From positions 1,054,001 through 1,118,000 of the forward strand of contig PUDQ02000033.1 of assembly GCA_002964805.2 (NCBI GenBank): 64,000 nt of DNA, given 5' to 3'. This stretch comes from Trametes villosa (lineage: Eukaryota; Basidiomycota; Agaricomycetes; Polyporales; Polyporaceae). Below are positions 37,357 through 48,268 of the stretch, piece by piece (within the stretch, counting starts at the first letter, position 1; each line of letters begins with the position of its first letter). Below the pieces are notes generated by a model. It was not told the DNA's origin. It made no database searches and was given only the letters and a program-made list of their open reading frames with translations. The position numbers and the translations under genes were made by a program.

Positions 37357-38533
37357 CTAGAATACAGCTTTCCGCTTGCGGCCAGTGTATTGCGAGTCGC
37401 GAGGGACACCCTCCTTCCCTCGTTTGCGGTACAGCTATGGGGGATTGCCGTGTCAGCGACATAAGGTATATGAGAGCAGAATGAGACCTCGCGATGCGCA
37501 CCTCCTTTTTCCGCAGAATCCAATCCTTGTCCTTGATATTTTTCCGCTTCCCGCCCTTTTCCTTCGCCCTCAGCCGCTCCCTTCGCTTCTCAAACAACGC
37601 GCGGCCCTCTTCCTCCTCCTCCGCCTCCTCGCCCTCGAGGCCCTTCGGGACATGCTGCCCGCCCCCACCCCCGACGTAGAGGCACAAGAAGACCTTGCGC
37701 GCCTTCTTCGAGTTCGGGTAGTCGACGACGACGCCGCCGCCGAAGCCGGCCTTCTGCGCGATGGACGTGATGAGCTGCACCTGGTCGTCCGACGTCGGGT
37801 AGAACTGGAAGACCGCGCGCGAGGGGTTCTTGAGCGCGGCGTGCAGCGTGGTGAAGAAGCGCGTGAGGCGGTGCGGCGGCGAGGAGGTCGGGTGCGAGGT
37901 CTCGGCGTTCAGGAGCCATTGCAGGACGGAGATGCTGCGGGAAGGGAGCGGGTGAGAAAGAGTGTCGGGGTAGGTGTGTTGCGTGAGGGTTAACTGAGGG
38001 GCGGGAGGGGAGGAGACTGACCTGATCGCGCCGTCAAAGCTGCCTGGCCGGAACCCGAACCCTTGGCCGATGTCTTGCAGAAAAAGATCGCCTTCGACTT
38101 CCCGCTCAAGCGCGACCTCTGCGCCCGATGCCTCAGTCCCTTCGCGGCCAGCAAAGGCTTCACCAAAACTCACCTAGCATACTTGGCGCGATGTCGCAGC
38201 CAACCCAGAAGTATCCCTCCTCGTCCAAAATCTCGCCTGAAAGTCCAGAGCCGCAGCCGATATCGAGCAGGAAGGCGGGCTCGTCTGGTGGGAGGTTGAG
38301 CAGCTCGAGAGCGCGGTAGGTCATGTCGGCCTGAATCTGCTGCACACGGGTGCTGCGTTGCGACACTAAAATCAGTACGTCGTTCAATTCACGCACAAGA
38401 GGCGTACTTGTTGGTATATTTTGTGGCCTCAATATCGCCATAGTACTGCAAGAGTATCTGTGAGAGTATTGCCTTGAGAGCAAGCGCAAGAACGTACAAT
38501 TTCCGGCGGGGCTTGGAGCTCTGGTCTGGACAT
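37357..38533 (-). CDS. BUD23: 18S rRNA (guanine-N7) methyltransferase BUD23
   Basis: SAM-dependent methyltransferase that makes m7G in the 18S rRNA P-site region during 40S assembly. The start ATG at 38533-38531 gives MSRPELQAPPEI, then YYGDIEATKYTNK and RVQQIQADMTYRALELL. The SAM motif I is FLLDIGCGSGLSGEIL, then YFWVGCDIAPSML. Next is FQFYPTSDDQVQLITSIAQ and the conserved C-terminal part with VVVDYPNSKKARKVFLCL, RRERLRAKEKGGKRKN and KDKDWILRKKE. The last exon reads SQYTGRKRKAVF with TAG at 37359-37357. The first exons are short and separated by 50-70-base introns. Convergent with BCS1, 106 bases apart. Confidence 0.93.
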
Positions 38534-38694
38534 GGCGGCGGGTTAGTTTGGGTTCCACGACCTAAAACCAGAGGATTTGTGCAGCAAACGTAGAGCAGAG
38601 TCTGAAAGTGAGAGCGGTAGCGGAGAGCTGCTAAGCCTCCTGTAGCGCGCGATCGGCGCGGGGCGAAAATCAATGATCACGCGGATTTAGAGGA

Positions 38695-38739
38695 CACGCC
38701 CACGTGCGCCGTCTTCCAGCAGTCTTCCAGCGCGTCGCG
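38695..38739 (+). promoter_or_regulatory. Promoter block of paralogue 1: E-box 14-mer and CGCGTCGCG
   Basis: CACGCCCACGTGCG (38695-38708, with the palindromic E-box CACGTG) is followed by CGCGTCGCG at 38731-38739, about 300 bases before the start of paralogue 1. The same 14 bases and CGCGTCGCG occur in the same order upstream of paralogue 2. The control function is inferred. Confidence 0.5.
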
Positions 38740-38993
38740 CCGGAGTGAGCAGTGAGAGGATGCGGATGTCTATGGCTACCGCTCCATCCAGCTTGCCGTC
38801 ATGTCCTCATCGTATCCTCTCCTCGTCCTCATCGTGTCCTCTAGATAGCGCTCCCGAGCCCGTCTGACTCGTACAAATAGTTCGAGCCGACCATGGCTCA
38901 GCTCGAACTTGAACGCCGTCCCACCTCTCCGCCATCCGCCCTTTTCAAGCGGCTTGCGTCACGCAGTTCAGTGGCCCACTACCATAGCACACT

Positions 38994-40326
38994 ATGGAGA
39001 CACAGGAGGCTAATCAGGGCCAACTTCTGCGGAGAGGACAAGAAGTAGCCGCACGGCTCATCCCTCAACCGGCCAAAGCATCCTGGTTCCTCTCTCCCCA
39101 CTTGACGAGGCGGGATTGCTTGGCGAGGCAAATGAGACTGAGCAAAACCACTGAGCATCTTGCGCTTTACTGCACATTGGTGGTGAGTTTTGAGAATTGC
39201 CCGCTGTCCCTCCATCTTGACTCCGATCGCCCACCTCTCCTGATCCCGTTGAAGCTTATTACATCAAACTTCATCGTTGCTAACATAGTACGACAGGCGA
39301 GGGTTGCCACCTTAAGCGACGATCATGAGTCCAGTCTCAAGCACATCGTTCCCCGTGACCCCCACTGGTGTGCTTTCGTCGACCTGGTACGTATTCTTAG
39401 CCCGCAAACACTGTGGCATTCATTTGCATTTCACGGGCTCATACTGGTCGTTACTCGCACAGGTAAAGCGGGAACTGCCAATCATAGAAGCATATGAAAA
39501 CGCATGGCCCGTCCTGACGATTGTGAGGGAGCACCGGCACCGTAAGAGGTATCCGGGGAAACATTTAGGGCTAGTGAGGTGGGGAGATAAGGCGGTGGGT
39601 CCTGTCCTGCTGAGTCGGTCCCTCCACACGCATCATACCTACACAACTTCGCCTAGCCCAGAGCGCCCAATGCGAAGCCGACGGCGTTGGATCTTTCTCA
39701 ACATCCCAAGTAAGAGCGCAGCTACCGTTGTTTGTTCCGACATTAACTGATGTCCATCCTCTCGCAGTCCGCCTCGATCCGGATCCCCTCGCCCTCAGGC
39801 TTCGACCACGTCGGTGTCAATGCCCAGCCGCACGCGCATCACGCCTTTGCGTCCCGCTCAACAACACGACGCTGAGCGGGTCCGGTACAACGAACAGCGG
39901 GCCAGCCGCGACCAGCCCGAGAGCCGCCATGGCAGCATTCCTCCCGCCGCAGCTAGGCGCAGATCCCGCCAGTTCATGTCCTCTGTCCTCATCCCTGCCC
40001 GACCGAAGTCTCCCAACCCCTCATTCGACGGGCCCGCACACCAGGGACCTGCCTCCGTGGGGTCTGCCTCCGTAGGGCACGCCTCCGTCCCTGGCAGCCC
40101 CGACCCGGAGCCGGTCCTTGCGTTCCTCCGCGCGCTGGAGCCCCCGCAGGACGTGCTCCTGCCTGTGCTCGTGGAGAAGGGCGTCGCGGGCGAGGGGGAG
40201 CTCGATGCGCTCGCGCGCATGCCGCGCGTGCGCCGCAAGCAGCTGCTGAATGGATGGCTCCGCGAGGAGGCGATCACAGAGCTGCAGTTCGTTGTGCTTG
40301 AGGCGGGTTTCGAGGAGCGGGCGTGA
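38994..40326 (+). CDS. Uncharacterised paralogue family, member 1
   Basis: Five exons splice in phase into about 340 residues. Exon 1 (38994-39182) reads METQEANQGQLL and CLARQMRLSKTTEHLALYC. Exon 2 is exactly 90 bases (ARVATLSDDHE to WCAFVDL). Exon 3 has ELPIIEAYENAWPVLTIV. Exon 4 is 53 bases. Exon 5 (39768-40326) begins with a Ser/Arg/Pro-rich linker (SRQFMSSVLIPARPKS) and ends in a helical domain: FLRALEPPQDVLLPVLVEKG, RRKQLLNGWLREEAITELQF, LEAGFEERA. No catalytic motif, signal peptide or membrane span is visible. The WP-containing exon 3 resembles hypothetical agaricomycete proteins as I recall them. The function is unknown. Confidence 0.75.
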
Positions 40327-41728
40327 GCGGCGATGATGACTGAGATAAAAATGGAACGAGGCGTAGTCACGCCGCGCCGGTGTGGATGACTGGCATCACG
40401 TAGCCGCGGTCTTACGGACGATGACTGCCAGTACAGACGGGGTGTAGTAACGCTGCCTTGTGGGGCTGACTGGAGGGTTCGTTCGCCGCAGGTTCGAAGT
40501 TGGGCACGCATATCGCAACCGGCGCGCTGCTGTACTTGTAACTCAGGTTTGTTGTATTGCTATGATGTAGTAGGGTGGCGGTCGCTGGACTCTGTCCGCT
40601 GTTGTTGTACTTATATCGAATCAACCCACTAGTCTTCGGAATACACCATGGACAACCAACCGCAGAGTACGTCGACGCCGCTGGGCCCCTGCCAGCCCAT
40701 GGCCGTAGCGATTGTGGCCAGAAGCGGCGGTAATGCTTGTTCGGCTGCGACGAGAACTCGAGAGGTTGGCATTCCGGAGGGTCGGTGACGCAATTCCAAG
40801 GCTCGATGCACCGCTGTAAGGATGTCAGCCTCCTGCCAGCCTCCCGCCGCCCGGGGGATAAGTACCGTGGCAGAGCGACGTCTGCCCCTCATTCCCGTCT
40901 TCCACCCTCTGAGACCGAAGATGGGTGGTACATTCTACAAGACGACGGGTCTTATCGTCCGGCAAGAGGACGAACATACAAGGTGCGTCTCGAGGGAGGG
41001 ACTCCGGTCCTGGCGCATACCTTTTCGTGGTCCTCGGGATAAGTACCCCTCGCTCGTCGCCCTCTAGGGCGGCGCGTGGGCGGGGAAACCAAAATGCGCT
41101 TTCTCGTATGAATCATACATGCTGTCCTGTAACTTCAAGTTGTTCATCAATATTAATCCAAACCACGCCGCGGGCGAGTATTAGTAGTAGCACTTCATTC
41201 GAACGCGTTCATATGATATTCTCAGCACGTTCCAGGACATGTTATCGGATCTTTCGAGTGTAGCCGGCCGCGATACTCAAAGCAGCAATACTGCGTAGTG
41301 TCATGCCACGCTCGAGACGAAGGCAAGACCAGAGAGGACTTCGGCACTAGGTGCGGTGGACCGTCACGCCCACGTGCGTTTTCCTAAAACGCGTCGCGTC
41401 CTTGCCGCGCTGCGCGCGTTTTGTTCGACTTGTCCCAGTACCACTTACATAGAAGTACTACGCGGCCTCTATGCCTACTACCGTTCCATCCACCTCTGCA
41501 GCTGATCAACGAAACATTCACTAGCCGTATTTCTGAAGCCCTCGAACTTACGCTACTGGCACAAAGGGTTCCGCCCTCCCACGGAGGGAACAGTTCAGCG
41601 AGTTGTTCGGACTTGAAGCTCCTGAACACCGCCTGAGACTAGGCATGCGGGGTCTCCACCCGCCTCCACCAACAAACATCACCGCACGGCTCGTACCTTC
41701 AGCCCCGACCGAATCTACTCGAACAGAA
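40327..41728. other. Spacer between the tandem paralogues
   Basis: This is 1.4 kb between members 1 and 2. No convincing gene is seen. A GGGATAAGTACC phrase occurs at about 40856 and 41037. The right end carries the promoter block at 41365-41398. The spacer length sets the tandem unit at about 2.7 kb. Confidence 0.45.
41365..41398 (+). promoter_or_regulatory. Promoter block of paralogue 2: same E-box 14-mer and ACGCGTCGCG
   Basis: CACGCCCACGTGCG lies at 41365-41378 and ACGCGTCGCG at 41389-41398, about 330-365 bases before the paralogue 2 start. The 14-mer is identical to the one at 38695, whereas the flanks differ, which argues for a conserved element rather than simple recent duplication. 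Confidence 0.5.
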
Positions 41729-43008
41729 ATGAGCATGTCCACCGCCACGCAAAGCCAGACGGCACCAGGCGGAGAAGAGCCAATTCAGACCGCAGCACTC
41801 ATCCCGCGGCCAGCAAAGATTTCAACGTTTCTCTCCCCCGGAGCTCCAGAGAGTGCAGAGAGTTTGGCGAGGCAAATGCGCCTCGACAAGACGGACGATG
41901 ATCTGGCGCTGTACTGTAAGCTATTGGTAAGTTCACCGGTCGCGGCGGCTTCATGCCAGGTCGGAGGACGATCGCCTCGGGCCCCTACTCCGAGACCTGG
42001 TATGCCAGCGACGGGTAATCAGGCTCATGCGATACTTACAACAGGTCAAGATCGCGTCTTTGAGCGAGGAACACGCATCCCACATCAAGCGCGTTGAACC
42101 CCGTTCGTTCGATTGGCATGCCTTCGTGGACCTTGTACGTTCCGAGTCTGTCTGTCCATCAGAGAACCTTACACTGACCGTCTCTTGTACAGGTCAAGCA
42201 TGAGCTGCCAATCATCAATGCGTACGAAGACGCGTGGCCCGTGCAGCCCATCGTGTCTGGGCACCGTAACCTCAAGAGGATGTTAAAGAACAACCGAGGC
42301 TTATTGCACTGGGAATGCAAGGCGGTGGGTTGCCTCCTACCTACTCCGCGTCTTCCGCACAAACTTACGTGCCCTTTCACGCAGCCACGAATGTCCGATG
42401 CTCATGCGACAACACCAGACCTCTCGAGGCACCCAGAGTGAGTAAACGACCACCGCTATGTTTGTCTGACGATGATTGACGTCGCCTCCCCTCATAGCGA
42501 TCTTCGATATCCAACTCTGAGCTCCCAGGCTTCGGCTTCATCTGGGCCAACGCTGCGCCGATCGGAGCGCAACATAGCTCGACGTCTCGCCCAGCAACAC
42601 AGCAATGAGCGGCTCGAACACGGCGCACAGCGGCCCAATGACAGCCAAAGCCGGAGGAGCGGCATTCGTCCTGCCTACAGGCGCAGCTCCCGTCAGTTCA
42701 TGGACTCCGTCTACATCCGCGCTCGGTCCGAGCGTGGCAACCCCTCCTCGCGCCGGTTCTCCGCAGCAGGCAGCGGTGACCCCGAGCCCGGGGCTCTCCC
42801 GGCTTTCCTCGACGCTCTGCAGCCTGCGCAAGGCGCGCTCATGCCAGTGCTTGTCGATAAGGGCGTTATGGGCGGGGCGGAGCTCGACGGGCTTACGCAT
42901 ATGCCCCGCGCACGCCGCAAGCAGCTGCTAAATGCGTGGCTGCGCGAGGAAACGATTACCGAGCTGCAGTTCGTCGCGCTCGAAGCGGGCTTCGAGGACA
43001 GGGCATAG
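41729..43008 (+). CDS. Uncharacterised paralogue family, member 2
   Basis: Same five-exon plan as member 1, about 328 residues. Exon 1 starts MSMSTATQSQTAPGG and contains SLARQMRLDKTDDDLALYC. Exon 2 (90 bases) runs VKIASLSEEHA to HAFVDL. Exon 3 has ELPIINAYEDAWPVQPIV and LLHWECKA. Exon 4 is 53 bases. Exon 5 has an Arg/Ser-rich linker (RRSERNIARRLAQQ; SRQFMDSVYIRARSE), then the C-terminal domain FLDALQPAQGALMPVLVDKG to LEAGFEDRA. By eye, 49 of the last 67 residues match member 1, while the linkers have diverged in sequence and length. This is what is expected when only the two end domains are under constraint. Both copies look intact. Function unknown. Confidence 0.75.
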
Positions 43009-44082
43009 ACGGCGATGTCGATTATGGAGGTGAACGCGAAGGAGGTGTAGTCATGCAGAACAAGGTGCGGCTGACGGATGCGTGTATTGCTGAGTGTTCC
43101 CTTGACGATGACCTGGATGACCTGAGCGATCCCAGACATGATGTAGTAATGCTGCCTCAGATTGGAGTCGCTGACGGTCCACGGAGAGCTCTATCCATCA
43201 TCACGGTCTCAGATGAGGTAGCGGGTTAGATGTACTGTATCCTAGTCAGCATGTGCTAGGGCTTCTTGGTAACGCCTACCTATGTAGATCCGCTGTGTAA
43301 GAGTATGGTAGCCGGTCTCTGTCAGCTGTTGTGCCATGCTGTGGTGTATGTACATTACTGTAATACCTAGGCCCAGACTCATGTGCTGAGATGTGCTCCG
43401 AAGCCTCGCGGCAGCAAGAAGATACGAATGCGGTTTTAATTCTCAGCGTGTCCGAGGTGTGTCAATATACAATGCGATGTATGGCGGCAGGACATCTGTA
43501 CACATGTGGCGACTCCGGAGGGGCCCTGGACTGTATGCGCGCAGACGGGGGACAAAGTATGATGCAGCGGGAGGACGCGAGCAGGTGGTGGGGAGGGGGA
43601 GGGGAGGGGGGCGGAGGGGATGTGGTAGAACATACACGGGCAGAGCAGCGAGAGCGCGACCTTCACCTCTATCTAAATAAGACTACGGAGACACATGCAA
43701 GAGCGGGGAACTCGAAGGCGGGGGACGCGCACATGTACAAAGCACAAGAACCTCGGCAGCCCGGCACCACACCGGCACCAGCACCAGCAACGAACGGACC
43801 CGAGGCCAAGGACTAGAGAATCGGCGAAATCGAACAACAACGGGGGGTGCGGCGGCGATATAAACACACGCGCGTCTACGAACGTACGCATGCGCACGCG
43901 GAGAGAGCGGGGGCGAGCGCAACGGGGAGGGGGCGGGGCGGGAGCAGGGGCGACGAGGACACGGCAGACCCAATATCACCAGCACATAAAAATATACCGT
44001 ACACGTACACGTACACATGCGCGCAGACAGGGAGCGCAGCACAAGCGAAGAGAAACGGGGCGTCCGAACCAGGCGGCTGAGA
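43009..44082. other. Convergent intergenic region with G-rich tract
   Basis: About 1.1 kb between two gene ends. A G-rich run at about 43586-43620 (several GGGG blocks) could form a G-quadruplex. Short ACACGT repeats lie at about 43999-44015. No gene is supported. Confidence 0.45.
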
Positions 44083-47000
44083 TCATGAAGGGGGGAAGTA
44101 CACCGCGCTCGGCGGCGCACCCAATGGCGGCGCCAGCGGAGCAGCGAGGGGCGGCGCGAGGTCAAATGGTCCAGGGGGCGAGTTGCCCGTTGAGTGCGGC
44201 CGCGTCTGGTCGAGCGTGGCGAGCATGGACGGGCGGTGCGTCTGCTGCTGGAGCAGCGACTTCGCGGTCATCAGCACGTCGACCTCGCTCGACAGCGGGC
44301 CGACCATGCCCACGGCTTGCGCGACGGCGGACTGGGTCGCGACAGACACCTCCTTGACCGTCACTTGAGGCGCGCTACCCGCGGACGCAGGCAGCCCAGA
44401 CGTTACGGCCGCGACGGTGCGGTCCGCGACGACCTGGCGCGCGGCCTGGAGGACGACCTGCTGGGCAGCGGCGGTGAGCGCGTTCGACTGCGCGACCGCG
44501 CCCTCGGGCACCTCCCCGGCCATCTTCGAGCTGATCGCCTGCGCGGTGACGGTGAGGACGTGCTGCTGCTTCGCGAGCGCCTGCAGCTCGGGGCCGGCCT
44601 CGTTGGGCGACGCGACGACCTGCGACTGGGCCTCCTGCGCGACGCGCTGCGCGGCGGTCGTGAGCACCTGCACGACCTGCGACTCGGGCGCGACGCTGAC
44701 GGCGGGCGGCGGCGCGGAGAGCGAGGGCGGCACCCGGAGCAGGCTGCACGCGGCAGGCAGGAAGCGATCAGTCTCGGGGCGACAGGTCCGGAGATGGAGC
44801 CGCTGGGACGTACCGTGGGGCCCCGGTCGGCTGCGCGACGCTGGAGACGACCGAATCGCTCATGATCCGGCGCGGGTTGTGGATGTCGCCCACGAGCGAG
44901 GGGCGCCGCGAGGGCGTGAACGAGGAGTCGACCGCCGCCATCGGCGCGATGGTGATGTGGACCGTGTGCGTGAGCACCTCTTCCTTGCCGTCCTGTATGA
45001 ACTGCATCCGGGGGTCAGAACCGGGCACACGGGTCGGGGTCGCGTCGGCTGCGGAAGCGACGGCGACCCCGCGAGAAGGGAGGAAAGAGGGGAGGGGAGG
45101 GAGTGGGAGAAGCACGCACCCTCGCTTCGACCGTGACGTCGCAGCTCTGCGCGTCCGGCGGCGGGATCCCGGTGAGCGAGTCCTCCTTCCACGCGAGCCA
45201 GGCGGGGAGCGCGGGCGAGCTGTACGTGACGGGCATGTTCGCGCGCGACGCCTGCGGGTCCCAGATGCGCGGCGTCCACGTCCAGCGCAGGCCGACGTAC
45301 GCGACGCCGGGCGGCGTGCCCGCGAGCTTCCGCCGGAACGGGCGGAAGGCCCAGCTGCCGTCGTTCTGCTTTTTCGCGTCGACGTGCCAGATGTGATTGC
45401 CTTTTGACTTGGACTTCTTGCCCTCCTCGTTGAAGCGCGAGATGTACGGCTGGTTCCAGAGGAAGTTCCGGATCTGTGTGCGGCGGCAGCGGCAGGGGGA
45501 AGGGGAAGGAGGGCGGCGCGCGAGGTCAGCTGACATGCCGACGCGCGAGAACACGCAGCTATCATACTCGCCTTCTTCATTGGTATCTTTTCTTCGGGGT
45601 AACCCTGTCGCGCGAGCTGATCACGTAAAGGCCACAATCAGCGCCCTGATGCCGGTGCGTTCATCAGGGAGAAGGGGGTCGTCACCTCTTCCAAGAACGC
45701 GTTGGTGAACGCCTGGATGCGGAACTTGAATGGGCGGAAGTCGGGCGACTCGTCCAGCCGCTGCATCTTCTTCGCCATGAGCGTCTGGTGGATCGGCTCG
45801 CCCTTCGAGTCCGTCGCATCCACTGTGGAGCGAAGCGTACATACACATCAGCGCGGGCCCGTGCGGGGAGAGAAAAAGGGGGTGAGCGGCCGCGCGCGTG
45901 CCGTCCGCAAGCGCGGCGCGTGCGCGTGCGCAGAGGGGGTGGTGGGTACGTACGATTGGAACAGATTGCATTCAAGAACTCAAAGAAAATGCGCTCGACC
46001 TCGGCCCGGTATTCCTGCGGCACCTCGTTTCCGTGGCCAGAGGGCCCGCCACCCTCGTTCGAAGGCGAGGTGCGGCTCATCCGCCGTTGTCCGGCATGTG
46101 CGCGCGAGCTGCCGTTCACGGGGCCGCCCTCGGCACTAGATCTACCCTCCGCACCAGACGGATCCCCCGCGCCCTGCCCCCCAGACGGCGAGTGGTGGTT
46201 CCCCTGCTCCTCGTCGTCCGAGTCCTCCTCATTGTCATACTCTGGCGACGACGGCCGGCTGTCAATGTACCGCGCCGCCCCCGCGCCCGCCGTTGACGGC
46301 CGCGACTGCGACTGCTGCGTCTGCGTCGACTCATACATCGTGGGGTGCGACACCCCGTCCGGAACGTACGCAAACGGGTTGTGCAACTGCGATATCGACT
46401 GCGATCGCGACGCGCGCCCGAGCGTCGCGGACGCGGCGTTCAGCGGCGCTTGCTGGAGGTGAGTGCTCCGCGTCGGCGAGTACATGGGCGTCGTATACGG
46501 CATAGATGAGGGGCCAGGGATAGGCATAGGGTTGGACACCATCGAGGCCGTCGTGAGGATCGACCCAGTGGAGAGCGAATGGTGGTGCTGCTGACGAGCG
46601 ACCGCAGCACGCCCGTCTGGCCACACGGAGGCCGGTGGGTAGCCGGGGATGACGGTCGATCCTGCACTCGCCACAGACGCTGGGGAGCCGAAGTCTGAAT
46701 GTGACATCGACGCGACAGAATCGACAACGGAGAGCGCGGGGCGGATCGGCGGCGGGAGTTGCTGCGTAGGATCGGGGAGCAATCCTAGTGATAGATGGGC
46801 GGGAATTCCAGCAGAGCTTGGCGGCCGGGAATTAGACAGTGCGGAAGGTAATGGCGGGGGTACTGCTGACATCTCCGCAACCGTGGGCAGCGAGGGCGTG
46901 ACGGACGACAAGGGGTAGGAATATGAGAAGTTGGTCGGCGGCAACATAGGCGGAGGAACCACCGTCGACGCGGCAACCTGGAGTGCAGGCGGGCTGTCCT

Positions 47001-48268
47001 CCGGGGATTCGAGCTTCATCGACTTCACGACGCGGTCGCCGGCGACGGATGACGCACAGCGTTTGCGAGGCAAGTCCGATGCGTCTGAAAGAGCGTCGAC
47101 CGAACCGTTGGGAGTAAGGCTGCTGTGACTGGACTGGTGCGTCGGCGACGGGTGCTGCAGCGGTTGAGGTGATGTCTCGACGCCCATGTTTGTTGGAACA
47201 GGCGCAGAGGAGCCGTTAAGACTGGCGGTCGAAGAACCAGGACCAGAAGACGGGAGTGTGCCAAAGCTCCCGGCTCCGGACCCGTCGTCCAACTGCATGG
47301 CGGCGACAAGTTCCGCGACGAGCAAGACGTTTTTCTTCAGCACGCTGACAATATCCCGCGCGTCCCCGCTCTGGCCCATGTTGCAAGCGTCGCTGCCGGT
47401 GCTCGCAGTGCGCGCGATGCTGAGCAACAATCGACCCAGGAACGCCGTCAATTGATTGGTAAGCTGGAAATAGGCCGGACGATACGCACTTTTTCAACAT
47501 ATCACCAAGAACGAGAAGATGGGCACCCCCGGGAACTTCTTGCATGTTGTCATCGGTCGACTGCAGCGGGTTCTCGAAACCAGGCGGTGGGAATTGGAAG
47601 CCCGAGTCGTGGGCGGAGGCTGAAGGCCCGCTCCCACTGGACGGGAAGCCAAGATCAGACCCTGAGCTGGTCAAATTTGCTGGCGAGGCAGAGGAGCCCG
47701 AGCGACTGCGCGCGACGCCCATTCCATCCAAGGCGGAGGCGAGGGAAGACGAGCCGGCAGAGTATGATATTGATGGGGTGACGCCAGTCAAGGCGGGGGA
47801 CGAGGCGTGCGAAGCGTTCGTAGACGCCGAGGTCGCGCTCGGAGAGGAGAGAAGCGGGTGGGACGGATCGACAGCATCGAGGCTCGTGAGGCGGGGATCC
47901 ATGCCATACATCGCGGACTGCGCTGCGAGGTCCTGGATGCCGCCAGGGGAGGCGGACTGCGACTGGGACGGCGCTCCGCTGACATCCATTGCAGAGAGCT
48001 CCTCCGCGGAAGGCGGGAGGGTGGACATGGAGAGGTGCATACCCATGGAGACAGCGGAGGCGGTGTCGACGTGCGAGGGATAGAGGGTCGGCATCGCGAC
48101 ATGCATGTGCACCGCGGGGTCTGGGGTGAGGGAGGTGTCCGGGTGGGAGGGGTCGACGAGGGAAGCGAAGGACTGTTGGGCGTCGGCAGACTGGAAGTGC
48201 TGAAACTGCTGAGGGTCGCCGGGGAGGGGGACGGGGGAGGTGGACTGTATCTCTTGCATGGAAGACAT
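44083..48268 (-). CDS. Large Ser/Pro/Gln-rich regulator-like protein with CADG/He_PIG-like segment
   Basis: A long multi-exon protein (about 1,100 residues). The start ATG near 48268 gives MSSMQEIQSTSPVPLPGD. The first half is low-complexity Ser/Pro/Gly/Gln sequence. A helical stretch follows (LTNQLTAFLGRLLLSIART; VLKKNVLLVAELVAAMQ), then more Ser/Pro-rich sequence with a Lys/Arg patch. The conserved middle has QEYRAEVERIFFEFLNAIC, RLDESPDFRPFKFRIQAF, RNFLWNQPYISRFNEEG and GNHIWHVDAKK. It then reads PPGVAYVGLRWTWTPRIWD and PVTYSSPALPAWLAWKEDS, followed by TGIPPPDAQSCDVTVEARF, which looks like a cadherin-like/Ig fold. The Ala/Val/Gln-rich C-terminus ends VYFPPS. No signal peptide or membrane span is visible, so a nuclear or cytosolic role is likely. 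The reading frame shifts by one base at 47490-47494. Confidence 0.65.

Noticed and set aside
40629..40892. An 87-residue minus-strand frame between the tandem paralogues
   Set aside because: It reads somewhat like a helical protein, but has no homologous signature, no supporting exons, and no similarity to the family on either side.
46116..46970. Plus-strand frames within the large regulator gene
   Set aside because: They are antisense shadows; the minus-strand frame carries the conserved segments and splices in phase.
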